Part shown: positions 45,762 through 55,138 of the stretch, in pieces
Layout: each line of letters opens with the position of its first letter
Position numbering within the stretch: position 1 is the first letter of the stretch
Source of the DNA: Phytophthora sp. 'mugwort'
Lineage: Eukaryota; Oomycota; Peronosporomycetes; Peronosporales; Peronosporaceae
Direction: 5' to 3'
Assembly (NCBI GenBank): GCA_033558025.1
Contig: JAUCEF010000005.1
Span: 7,936,001 to 8,000,000 of the forward strand
DNA length: 64,000 nucleotides
Made by a program: the position numbers and the translations under genes
The notes under the pieces: model-generated
What the model saw: the letters and a program-made list of their open reading frames with translations, nothing else
What the model was told of the DNA's origin: nothing
Database searches by the model: none

Positions 45762-46193
45762 CACCTGCGTCAGCGCGGGTGGGGCAAGCTGGACGAAGCA
45801 GCCGCTCGGTACCTGAAGACGTGGGGCATCATCGCGAGACCCGCCACGAACGTAAGATCGGCCATTCGCCGACTACTGGATGCGGTACCCCAAGCCCGCA
45901 TCACGAAAACCCGGCTCATCGAAGCAGCCACCCAAACACCCAAAGAGAAGATGCTAGGAAAGCAGAATGGGTGCTTCCAGCTGGCGTCGATTTCGTCGGG
46001 ACACCCAATATACCAGATGCGGACCATTCTGGCGGACGAAAGGGTCAACGGCCGCATGATGTTCCTTACATCTTGGGAACCCACGTGGAAGCCGGCCGCC
46101 AATCTTCCGTCAGGCGAGATACGCAAGTATCGCAAGCGTCAACGAACTCGCGTTGAGCGCCGCTATATCGAGGCAGAAGCGGAAGAAGACTAA
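45762..46193 (+). pseudogene. chromodomain-like fragment
   Basis: A 143-codon open frame without an N-terminal ATG, bounded upstream by a stop. Its last third, MRTILADERVNGRMMFLTSW, then EPTWKPAANLPSGEIRKY, follows the chromodomain pattern: an IL.xR strand, an aromatic/Trp cage strand, W.P..NL, and a terminal helix. The first part is a helical region of unknown type. Chromodomains occur at the C-terminus of Gypsy integrases and in oomycete repeat-borne genes. No integrase is next to it, so the parent gene is unknown. Confidence 0.5.
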
Positions 46194-46303
46194 GCCAGAT
46201 AGAAAGAGAAACAATTAAGGCATCAGCTTCACATAATTCCAGGTGCACGTGGGACAGGTGAGGAGATTGGGGGACAGGGTCCCTAAAGACTGAACATGGC
46301 AAG

Positions 46304-46335
46304 GGGGCAACGGGGCAACGGGGCAACGGGGCAAC
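46304..46335. repeat. (GGGGCAAC)4 minisatellite
   Basis: Four perfect 8-base units. G-rich on the plus strand. Confidence 0.95.
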
Positions 46336-46339
46336 GGGG

Positions 46340-46790
46340 GGAACACAACGATGGAGCCGACAAGGTACACTGGCAATATCTCCGACAGAGCTCTACTAAC
46401 AATGGAGACAATGGATAACCTTGTCTCTTCCTGTCAAGTTAGTTCATCCCATGTCACTCGAGTGAGTCTCTAAAACTTTAACGCGTCTGCGCCCAGTTCG
46501 AGTCCAAGTCAAATCCCAAGCGTAGGTTAAGTCTAGCAGGATGACGAGGGTAGATCGAGCGTGGAAGGTATCGCACGAACATTGCGTAGCTTAAGTTTTT
46601 AGATGATTTCAAAGTGGATCGAGGTCCAAGTTCGAGCGTCAGTCAGGAGGCATTGGCGAGTCAAGTGGATGCGGAATTAAGACTCTGGAGCTGGAGTGTA
46701 ATCTTCTTCGTCATGCGCGTCAGCTAGTTCGAAGTGTCATCTTTGGCGTGCATTGCCAGCGGAACTACGATCCGAGCTCCTATGCAGCTT
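46340..46790. other. no gene seen
   Basis: No supported ORF. From about 46430 the sequence style (many GAGTC/AAGACT words) resembles the virus-like block to its right, so the left edge of that block may lie here. Confidence 0.4.
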
Positions 46791-47276
46791 TCACTTTTGC
46801 AGCGAAGGATAACTCTGTAGATAAAGCCCCGGCAACGTTTCAGCTCCACAATCTCGAGCTTGTCTTTGAAACACATGCAAGGATAAATTTTCGCATCTGT
46901 CATGAGCAGAGCCTGGATTCTTCATGTGACAATCGAGCGCAAGTTGGGTTCTGAATCGGGTCTGACCACACACGCTGCACGCTAGAACTTGAGACTCATC
47001 ACTCTGCGTGTCATCAGCATGAAACTCGGGAGACTCAGCAGAGTCGAAACGCTCGTGGCATTTGCCACACCAGAAAGCAGCTGCAGGGCAGCAGTCCAGA
47101 TCGTGCGACATCAGTTGCAAAACACTCGAGAACCTACTCTGACAATTATTGCAAGAAGTGTCAGAGTAGGTTCTCGAGTGGTAAGGCAGAGTCGAATCCA
47201 TATTGAAACTAGGAGGCTGAAGAGAGTGAATAGCCAGGGCAGATTGCAGTTGAAGTCTTAAGTCCTTAGACGACAA
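46791..47276 (-). CDS. C2H2-like zinc-finger protein of unknown function
   Basis: Intact 161-residue frame from an ATG. Three spaced Cys/His clusters resemble zinc fingers: CNNCQSRFSSVLQLMSHDLDC, then FWCGKCHERF with a later His, then LACSVCGQ with LALDCHM. It is transcribed divergently from the ORF at 47482, with a 205-base gap that could hold a shared promoter. Its DNA contains a perfect 22-base hairpin (47123-47180). Its position suggests a gene of the inserted virus-like block; small zinc-finger proteins are common in large DNA viruses but also in hosts. I do not recognise a specific family. Confidence 0.5.
   Translation of the reverse strand: MSSKDLRLQLQSALAIHSLQPPSFNMDSTLPYHSRTYSDTSCNNCQSRFSSVLQLMSHDLDCCPAAAFWCGKCHERFDSAESPEFHADDTQSDESQVLACSVCGQTRFRTQLALDCHMKNPGSAHDRCENLSLHVFQRQARDCGAETLPGLYLQSYPSLQK
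47123..47180. repeat. perfect 22-base inverted repeat, 14-base loop
   Basis: Arms 47123-47144 and 47159-47180 (CACTCGAGAACC and GGTTCTCGAGTG at their outer ends) are perfectly complementary. The hairpin lies inside the coding frame of the zinc-finger ORF, across its first Cys-x-x-Cys. Confidence 0.93.
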
Positions 47277-47481
47277 CTCGACCGAGCTTCACATATGTTA
47301 GTGTCTAAAGACTTAGGATGCTAACGATGGTTTCATACTTGCAAGCATTTCAGAGTTACAGGAACAATTCCAAGAGATTTGCACTTGAGAATCAGGTCTC
47401 AGTCTCGAGTAAGCCTGGATGTACGCTCTCTAACTGCCTTCGCTTAAGCATCTGATTCACACCCGCAAGAAGACGACGTAC

Positions 47482-48003
47482 GTGGAAGATGACGAGGATG
47501 AAGAGCAGAGAATTGGAGTTCAAGCTAGACTAACATTTGAGCTCAAGGTTCATTCTTCATGTCCGACTTGCTGCAGAAGTTTGTTCTCTGACTGTCGCTG
47601 TAGCTACACCATTGACTCAGATCGAGAGTGGGGTGAGCTTGATTCCAGTCTTAACAGCAGTTTAATCTTCAAGATGATAAGTATTCCGGAGCAGCAAGAC
47701 GTGGTTAGACTTGAGGACAAGCTTGCAGTGTCAGCTTCGATGTCATCTCCTGTTCACTCTTTAATCTTCAAGCTAAACTCGACTGACTTCGGCGGAGAAT
47801 CCTCAAGTGGGAGCTTAAGCAACTTGTCGGACTCGGCTGGAATCTTGTGCTCCTATCTGAGATGCGACTTGATCTTCGACATCAGGTTGCCTCTTTCGTC
47901 ACATCTGGTGAGGCTCTTGATCTCCAAGTGTCGGAGGCGTGCTAACAGGCTAGTTATCAGACTCTACGGCAGTCGGATCGACCTCTCATTGGACATCTTC
48001 TAA
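47482..48003 (+). CDS. cysteine-containing acidic protein, unknown (virus-like block)
   Basis: Intact 173-residue frame starting MEDDEDEEQ. A compact CPTCCRSLFSDCRC cluster near residues 28-41 could bind zinc. The rest is Ser/Leu-rich with no motif I know. It lies 22 bases upstream of the first capping-enzyme remnant and on the same strand, and diverges from the zinc-finger ORF on the other side. It may be a viral gene. The start could also be further in, as there is no promoter I can identify. Confidence 0.45.
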   Translation: MEDDEDEEQRIGVQARLTFELKVHSSCPTCCRSLFSDCRCSYTIDSDREWGELDSSLNSSLIFKMISIPEQQDVVRLEDKLAVSASMSSPVHSLIFKLNSTDFGGESSSGSLSNLSDSAGILCSYLRCDLIFDIRLPLSSHLVRLLISKCRRRANRLVIRLYGSRIDLSLDIF

Positions 48004-48024
48004 ACCTTAAGTCTGTAACTATGC

Positions 48025-50239
48025 TTGTCTACTGTGAGAAGTATAAGAAGACTCTCAGATCAGCCGTGCAGCGCCGCCTGGGTGTGGATGAGCCGGAGAC
48101 TGTATCTCCATGCCCGTGTCAGAGGTACAAGTGTGGACATAGCTTCAGTTCTGCAGAGGACGGAGAGTCAGCGCATGTTGCCAGAGGAAGTTGCACTTGG
48201 GCGGTTTCGCAGACTGTCAGCCGCGTTTAATGATAGAGAGGCAGAGTTTATTGTAGCTGAGACTGAAGTCTTCATGTCGCCTGCAGCTAGGTCTGTGTCC
48301 AAGGAGTATGAGATTCGCATGACTGAAGCTATGTAGAGATCTTGATCTGTCTTGGCTGGGTGCGAAACTGTGTCTTATGTCGAGGCTGGCTTCATGTACA
48401 CGCTCTTGATCTCAGGCCAACTCTACAGCTACAAGGCTCGACACAGAAGTAATGAGCAAATCCGCGTGGTCAAGAGAACTGTAAGGTCAGAGGAAATTGG
48501 GCCTGGATCTGTCTACGCTAGTGCACGAGAGAGGGCGTGACTGGAGTTCGGTTTTACAAGAGGCTCAGAACTCAGAACGCGATGTCAGTCTACGTCGTGG
48601 CTGTGACCGGGCAGAGTGTTAAGCTGCGGGGATGGATTGTGAAATTCAGGAAGTATGTGCCTGGCAATTCGATGAGCATTGAGATTGAGTGGACGCATGC
48701 TGGAGCTCCGAGTAAAGCTGAACATCAGAGAGTCCTCTCGAGTTTCTACTCCAAGTTCCATGGCCGAGAGAGGATTGATCAGTTCTTGAACAGGGGATTC
48801 TGTGAGTTGCTCAAGAGTTATCGACGTTCTGTGTATGATCAGAAGTCTCTTGTTAGTCTTGAGAGTGTGTTCATGGTCAAAGTTGATGGCGAGTCTGCGC
48901 TTGTGTTTGACTGCGGTTACATGTTCTTCACTTCGAGGTTCAATGCGAGCTTCATTGTGACTGGGTTTGTGATGAAGAGTGTAGCTGAAGGTTTTAGCAA
49001 CAGACCCGACGTCGTTCAATGTGAATGTCTTGCAGACGGAACTCTTGTGTTCATTGACGTTGCAGCATTGGCTGGATCTGTGCTTAGCATTCAATGTCCG
49101 TACATGTAGGTGAGTGATGTTTTGCCTGCCTCATTCGGTGAGCTTGGAATTATCTTCAGCCTTGAGCATTTGACTGTCGCGTTGGCTGAGGCTGAGAGAG
49201 CGAGTACACATCTGCCCGCGGACGGCGTTGTTGGCATATCAACGAGACTGAGTACGACGTACAGGATCAAGAAGCCAACGGCGGATCTGTACGCAGTTGA
49301 AGATGGTCTCGCAACTGGTTCTGAATGTGCACTCTCGTTGACTAAGCTCAAGAGACTGCCAGGCATGCTTGTTGGCAAGGTGTATGAATGCGAACTGAGG
49401 CTGAAGAGCAAGAAGAGTTACAAGATTGAGTCGTTCTCGTACAGGCCAGACAACTTGCACGGTAACTCGAGAGCTGTCTTTGATGCTGTCACCCCCTTGA
49501 TGCATGCGGTGAAGATGGATACGCGCTTTCGATCAGGCCGGAGGTTTCATCTTCGTCCTTTGTTGTGAGAAGACATGTGTACGAGACTGCAGTGAATCGA
49601 AAGATCGGAGGCAGACTTGTGATTGATGTTGGCACTGGAAGGCTGCAATCATTCTCCTTCCTCAACGACAGATCTCTCTCACTCTTGCTGTGTGATCCGC
49701 AGCTACGTGGACTGAACAAAAAAACTTGGTCGCACAATTGACAGAGACATGACGCAGATGAGCGTGAATTTCAAGCTCGAGGTGATGAAGCGTCTCTACT
49801 CTGGTCGCATCAAGACAGCTGTGTTCAGAGGCAACGTGGAAGACTTGTTCAATCACTCTTTGCTTGTTGATTACGTGGTTGCGAGATCAATTCCGATCGT
49901 GTTCAGCTTCTCAGTCTCACATGTGTTTGATTCTGCTTCGACATGATCGGCGAAGGTGCGAATGTGATCGGCTGTGCGTACTTCTATGACGATCGAGATG
50001 CAGATGGCAAGGTGATAGACTCATTCGGAGTTAAGATGCAAGTGACTGACGAGCTTAAGTGTGAAGGTAAGTTTAAGTTCGGTGATGATCCAAGTTTCAA
50101 AGAGGCTGCAATCACTTTACAGATGATGCACGGAATGGCAATTGAACCTGCAGTTGAAGTGATTAGGAAGTCTGAGGAGATCGCCCCAGACGTGGAAACA
50201 ATTCTGAGACACATGTACGTCTTCATGACCAATGTTTAA
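48025..50239 (+). pseudogene. NCLDV-type trifunctional mRNA-capping enzyme, broken
   Basis: The order of remnants fits the viral triphosphatase-guanylyltransferase-methyltransferase fusion. At about 48250-48330, KEYEIR looks like the metal-binding Glu strand of a tunnel-type RNA triphosphatase, with IEIEW near 48690 as the second. At about 48870, VFMVKVDGE contains the guanylyltransferase KxDG nucleotidyl-lysine motif. ADGTLVFID follows. From 49365 comes a methyltransferase region with a glycine-rich SAM loop (VIDVGTGRL), later SFSVSHVF and GCAYFYDD. In large DNA viruses (asfarviruses, poxviruses, mimiviruses) this enzyme caps viral mRNA in the cytoplasm. It is interrupted by at least five stops or frameshifts, including one in an A-run near 49720 and one at 49943. 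The part from 49344 on is repeated inverted at 51509-52771. Confidence 0.72.
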
Positions 50240-50608
50240 ACTAACACGCAAGACACTGAAGTCATCTTCATCTCGAGTTAGCTCTTCTTCTCGTTCATCA
50301 GATTGACAAGGGCCTGAATTAGATCTGCCCAGTGATTTGAACTCCGTCGACATAGTGCCGAAAGTAGTCTCGCTCTTGGCATTGACGTGCGATGTGGCCT
50401 GGATTTGAGTTAAGCTTTGGATACAGGCGGTTCTCTTCCTCGTCTAAAGTCACAGTTTAATCGGCTTTGAGATCTTCTTCTGCTGGTAAATGTTGAGCTT
50501 GGCCACGGTGGCATCTTTCTGCTCGAGCTGTTGACTATCTTGTGCTCTTGTTGCCATCATGCGACGTACTGTGGCAAGAGATGGAGGGCGGCTTGCTCGC
50601 TAGTCTGA
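49344..50608 (+). repeat. inverted repeat, left arm (1265 bases)
   Basis: Near-perfect inverted copy of 51509-52771. Differences seen: one base near 49350 and a two-base length change near 49492. Homology stops abruptly at both ends. Confidence 0.95.
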
Positions 50609-50618
50609 TCATTTCCCG

Positions 50619-51824
50619 ATGGCGACAACACCAGAGACTTCAGTGTCCAAGCTGAGTATGCGAACATCAACAGCTCCATCAATGCAATGTTCGACAGTTG
50701 GAGAGTTCAGAAGGGCGGAGGCAATTATCGGCATCACACGTGAAAACTGTACACGAGCCACCAACTTGCAAGCATGGGCCGAATCTCGACCGCCACTCAC
50801 TTGTCTAAACACTTAATAAGAGTCAACCCAGAATTGAACTGAGAGCATTCCAGCAGATTCTCGAGATGGCTAGCGTTGGCAAGAAGGAATGGCGTGACAA
50901 GATCGATGGCAGTGGAGATTCGAAGCTCACTCCTCCTAGCACTGACGAGACGTACATCGATCGTCTTCTCCACTTTCACTAGAAGATGGGAGTCGACTGC
51001 AAAGAGCAATGGGAGCAAGATAGAGCCACCTTCATTGCAGCCATCGAGAAGTACATGACACAGGCTTGACTGAAGACCACGAGTATCTCATGAACGCGGC
51101 TAACAACGCTGTCTTGTCTATCTCTCGAGTTGCGCAGTCAATTCGCTGTGTAAGTGCGAGCTTAATCACCTCTCAATCTGGGGTTCCGTCTAATCAAGAC
51201 AGAGTGGCACCGATCGTGACTCTGGGCATAAACGTTGTCGTGGACAAGAACGCAGAAGCAGTGGAGAAGACACGTGCAGCCAGAGCCAAGCAGAATAACA
51301 CAACTCAATCTGCAGCTGAGACCTTTCGCAAGAACAGTGCCGCGTTCAAGAGCGTGAAGAAGCTAGAGCCAGAGCCTAAGCTGACACATTCGACAGAGCC
51401 TCAGACAAACTTCAAGACCAAGAAGCAGTCGAAGACCAAAAGTCAAAGCAAGGTGTCAGTTGCAGAGATAGATGCCTTCAGACGCCGCAAAGGAAGCTCA
51501 ACTTCATCTCAGACTAGCGAGCAAGCCGCCCTCCATCTCTTGCCACAGTACGTCGCATGATGGCAACAAGAGCACAAGATAGTCAACAGCTCGAGCAGAA
51601 AGATGCCACCGTGGCCAAGCTCAACATTTACCAGCAGAAGAAGATCTCAAAGCCGATTAAACTGTGACTTTAGACGAGGAAGAGAACCGCCTGTATCCAA
51701 AGCTTAACTCAAATCCAGGCCACATCGCACGTCAATGCCAAGAGCGAGACTACTTTCGGCACTATGTCGACGGAGTTCAAATCACTGGGCAGATCTAATT
51801 CAGGCCCTTGTCAATCTGATGAAC
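50619..51824 (+). pseudogene. unknown helical gene of the virus-like block, broken
   Basis: Plus-strand frames in succession suggest one disrupted gene of about 400 codons: an N-terminal part from 50619, a segment around KKEWRDKIDGSGDSKL (about 50880), the longest open piece 51066-51560 (helical, then a Lys/Thr/Ser/Gln-rich basic tail with KTKKQSKTKSQSK), and a last piece ending at about 51820 (EEENRLYPKLNSNPGHIA). It runs convergently to the truncated capping gene at 51878-52771. Its 3' part also occurs in the left arm on the minus strand (50300-50608). I do not recognise it. It could be a viral structural or replication accessory protein. Confidence 0.4.
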
Positions 51825-52771
51825 GAGAAGAAGAGCTAACTCGAGATGAAGATGACTTCAGTGTCTTGCGTGTTAGTCTAAACATTGGTCATGAAGACGT
51901 ACATGTGTCTCAGAATTGTTTCCACGTCTGGGGCGATCTCCTCAGACTTCCTAATCACTTCAACTGCAGGTTCAATTGCCATTCCGTGCATCATCTGTAA
52001 AGTGATTGCAGCCTCTTTGAAACTTGGATCATCACCGAACTTAAACTTACCTTCACACTTAAGCTCGTCAGTCACTTGCATCTTAACTCCGAATGAGTCT
52101 ATCACCTTGCCATCTGCATCTCGATCGTCATAGAAGTACGCACAGCCGATCACATTCGCACCTTCGCCGATCATGTCGAAGCAGAATCAAACACATGTGA
52201 GACTGAGAAGCTGAACACGATCGGAATTGATCTCGCAACCACGTAATCAACAAGCAAAGAGTGATTGAACAAGTCTTCCACGTTGCCTCTGAACACAGCT
52301 GTCTTGATGCGACCAGAGTAGAGACGCTTCATCACCTCGAGCTTGAAATTCACGCTCATCTGCGTCATGTCTCTGTCAATTGTGCGACCAAGTTTTTTTG
52401 TTCAGTCCACGTAGCTGCGGATCACACAGCAAGAGTGAGAGAGATCTGTCGTTGAGGAAGGAGAATGATTGCAGCCTTCCAGTGCCAACATCAATCACAA
52501 GTCTGCCTCCGATCTTTCGATTCACTGCAGTCTCGTACACATGTCTTCTCACAACAAAGGACGAAGATGAAACCTCCGGCCTGATCGAAAGCGCGTATCC
52601 ATCTTCACCGCATGCATCAAGAATGACAGCATCAAAGACAGCTCTCGAGTTACCGTGCAAGTTGTCTGGCCTGTACGAGAACGACTCAATCTTGTAACTC
52701 TTCTTGCTCTTCAGCCTCAGTTCGCATTCATACACCTTGCCAACAAGCATGCCTGGCAGTCTCTCGAGCTT
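51509..52771 (-). repeat. inverted repeat, right arm (1263 bases)
   Basis: Reverse complement of 49344-50608. The 900 bases between the arms (50609-51508) are single copy. Confidence 0.95.
51878..52771 (-). pseudogene. capping-enzyme methyltransferase part, inverted copy
   Basis: Carries only the C-terminal methyltransferase portion of the capping enzyme. The frame 52376-52750 stays open through the SAM-binding loop and the following acidic strand. In the left arm the same region is shifted by the two-base change near 49492, so the right arm is closer to the ancestral frame there. Both arms share the A-run frameshift (near 52390 here) and the break before the C-terminal frame 51878-52174, so these lesions came before the duplication. 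There is no start region: the copy is cut at the arm boundary. Confidence 0.75.
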
Positions 52772-52805
52772 CCTAACTCCATTGCTCTAATAGAGTTATC
52801 ACCTT

Positions 52806-53266
52806 CTAAGGTTTAGTATTAATCGCAATCGGAGAGTCGAAGACCATCAGGTTGCCAACACTTGGATACCAATGACGAACATCACTTTCATCGGCAATAT
52901 TGATTAAGCTGTATCCAAGCGCAATGACTACCTTATGAGCTTTCCCCTGACTTTCGAGTACAAGTTCCAGCTTGTCATAAAACTTTCCTGCTGGGATATT
53001 CTCATAGAAATGAGTCCCCATGTGGTTGCCTTTATAAAATCGATACTTCGGGTCAGCCTTATAATCGGGTGGAAGATGTGCTTGTTGAGAACTTCAATCG
53101 ATTCTTGTACTGCTTGACAATTAGTTTCTTATTTCTTGGATAAGATGGGTTTCCAATATAAGCCATCTTACCTGTGCGTCCTCGCACCTTCACTCGATAG
53201 TTTTTCCCTCATTTAACGTATGGAATATCCAATCGCCTAAGTCCTTCAACTTCATACGACAACATG
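52806..53266 (-). pseudogene. unknown AT-rich gene, broken
   Basis: Reading leftward from an ATG at 53266, the frame gives MLSYEVEGLRRLDIPYVK, a stop, then YRVKVRGRTGKMAYIGNPSY and a Lys-rich stretch. Past a frameshift near 53090 it continues in the frame 52806-53021 (YRFYKGNHMGTHFYENIP, later VRHWYPSVGNLMVF). It looks like one ancestral protein of about 150 residues with a single stop and one shift. No family recognised; the Tyr/Lys/Asn-rich style suggests an AT-rich virus or mobile element. Confidence 0.35.
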
Positions 53267-53380
53267 ATTACTATATATCGGTAGGTATATTTTGGCTGGA
53301 AAAGTCTTTATATTAGTTAGACTTCGCTTAAGATAGAACTTTATATCTTGGAAATACAAAAAAAATGATTTGAATTAATT

Positions 53381-53590
53381 CGATTCTGTTTTCTCGTTTG
53401 CTTTAAGTAGTTTGCGCTTCTCTCTACGTCGAGTATTAATCCGTTCCCTATGGGCTGTATCGTACGCTTTTTGTATAGCGATACGTGTTTTTTCTCTCGT
53501 CTTGAGGTAAAACAAAACTCAATACCGCATCTGGTTCGCTTTGAAGCGTTCCTTGTTAGCTTGATACTTTTCAGGTGAATAGGTCATTGT
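53381..53590 (-). pseudogene. small basic helical protein, one in-frame stop
   Basis: From an ATG at 53588 the frame reads MTYSPEKYQANKERFKANQM, hits one TGA, and continues REKTRIAIQKAYDTAHRERI followed by an Arg/Lys-rich end. About 68 residues, strongly helical and basic. Short proteins of this kind are frequent in large DNA viruses and virus-like transposons, but I cannot name a family. Confidence 0.35.
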
Positions 53591-54071
53591 TATTTATATA
53601 CTATAGAGGACTTTGTATCAGGATTAAAAATAAATGCTTATTATTTCTTTAGGCATTGCCTCGAGTGTTGAATGCTTAAGTTGAAACTTAACTTATTCAT
53701 TGTTATGGTCATTATACCTTTATATTTATCTATCAGGATGGAACGTCGTTATTGATCCTGATATTTGGATAACTTCATATAGGCATAATATTGTATCTTA
53801 TATTCACTTAATTATGCACCTTTACATATTACGCTATCATGACCAATTGAGAACAAAAAATATGTCTCTCTGCATATTGGCTATCGACAAGGGCAGCTTA
53901 AATTATGTACGGTTTTATCCCTTTGCTAATTCATGGGTTAAACATTGTTTTAGTACATCCAGATGGAATTATGAACAACAGCCCCGATTGTGCACTGTAA
54001 ACCACTACTTGCGAGCCATCAGAAGAAAGCAGCGGCAGCGAGGGTGATCTCGAAAGCGATGATGACCCATA

Positions 54072-54099
54072 CGTCTCTGTCCCACCAAATTATGGACAG
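54072..54099 (+). repeat. MITE terminal inverted repeat, left
   Basis: Pairs with 54472-54499. Confidence 0.85.
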
Positions 54100-54196
54100 T
54101 TTGGCTTTTTGTGTACTACACAAAAAATAGTTATAAGGATCCTATTGGCTAATATTGTTCTAATTCGCGGCAGGCCTCCGAACGCAAAACGAACAA

Positions 54197-54373
54197 AATG
54201 GCGGGGTCACTTGGCGCCAAGGACATCACACCGGCAACGCGCGTCGCGGTGGTGGTTGTCCTTTCCAAGCTTAGTAAGGAAGGCCGCCTCCGCTACGGCA
54301 GAGTCGCTTTCCTCTTGCAAAGCGCGGATTCCGTCAATATTATTTACTTGCTTGACGCCGTTATGAATAGCTA
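54197..54373 (+). pseudogene. Tc1/mariner transposase N-terminus, truncated
   Basis: From an ATG at 54198 the frame reads MAGSLGAKDITPATRVAVVV followed by LSKEGRLRYGRVAFLLQ, ending in a stop 57 codons later. The spacing suggests the first helix-turn-helix of a Tc1/mariner-type transposase. It lies inside the 428-base MITE, and the DDE/D core that should follow is absent. Confidence 0.45.
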
Positions 54374-54471
54374 AGAAACGGAGCAATGGCCGCGCTATGA
54401 CAAGCTATCCAACGTGGGTGGCCCAGTCTTTTAAGCGTTCGTGTAGCTATAACTAGACCAAATTACATGAA

Positions 54472-54499
54472 TTGTCTATAATTTGGTGGGACAGAGAAG
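54472..54499 (-). repeat. MITE terminal inverted repeat, right
   Basis: Pairs with 54072-54099; TA follows at 54500. Confidence 0.85.
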
Positions 54500-54501
54500 T
54501 A

Positions 54502-55138
54502 CGTGTTCTGGCGTCGGCTGAAAAAGAGAGCGATCGGGAAGGGTAAAACGAATGGGGGAATACTCTGGTACCGAGAAAATTTCACGCGCTAGTAAATGCA
54601 AATAGGACGATATCAATGCGAGTTCAGTAAGCACGGACCCCGAACGCAGGCTTGACTTGACTTTACGAGCGCTTGTGATGGTGATCGGATGGGGCAAGTC
54701 ATTCGCACAATGGGGCGTTGACTCTCGACGTCACTTCCCGGTCCTTCAACAAGCACTAAACAGCAAGGTGCGTTGCCGTTCTCAGACTCGTATGTATTGG
54801 CTTCATGCCCACCGCCTGGTCAAGATTAAAGCACACAGGAAATAAATATTAGCTTGCATATAGTATTCAGGAAGGCGTACTGACACTCACCATTAAACGT
54901 TGGCGCAAAATGCGAAGGTACTCTTCCATATCAGCTGCCGATTTACCTGGTTAACCAAAGCCATCAAAAATTCATGTCAATTAGTTGAATTTTGCTCGCG
55001 CTTATTCTCATTTAACTCACGAAGCCATCGGCTTACCAGTCAGTTGTTTTTGCATCATTGTCGATTTCCGTCTGATCAACGAGTTTCTAGTCTTGGTGTT
55101 CTCCGCGTAAACCAGCGTAATAATAGACGCCTTCGTCT
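54502..55138. other. no gene seen
   Basis: Only short frames without motifs on either strand. Confidence 0.6.

Larger units (their letters stand above)
52780..54050. other. AT-rich stretch, base composition unlike its neighbours
   Basis: Visibly richer in A and T than the flanking DNA. Its coding-like frames are mainly on the minus strand and use AT-rich codons. It abuts the virus-like block. A plus-strand 115-codon frame at 53700-54047 has no motif and may be chance. Confidence 0.6.
54072..54499 (+). mobile_element. Tc1/mariner-type MITE, 428 bases
   Basis: Terminal inverted repeats of about 28 bases: 54072-54099 (contains TCTCTGTCCCACCAAATTAT) against the reverse complement of 54472-54499, with three or four mismatches. 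Directly outside are TA dinucleotides (54070-54071 and 54500-54501), the target duplication of Tc1/mariner/pogo elements. The element keeps part of a transposase N-terminus and lacks the catalytic domain, so it is a deletion derivative that would need a helper transposase. Confidence 0.85.

Noticed and set aside
51764..52000. 78-codon frame in the inverted arms (also 50117-50353)
   Set aside because: Overlaps the C-terminal capping frame and the end of the unknown gene in other frames, and has no motif. Appears twice only because of the inverted repeat.
52380..52697. 105-codon plus-strand frame in the right inverted arm, and its partner at 49489-49737
   Set aside because: It lies opposite the recognisable methyltransferase frame, which has the SAM-binding motif; the opposing frame has none.
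53700..54047. 115-codon plus-strand frame in the AT-rich island
   Set aside because: Low-complexity hydrophobic/AT-driven composition, no homology pattern, opposite direction to the two recognisable frames nearby.
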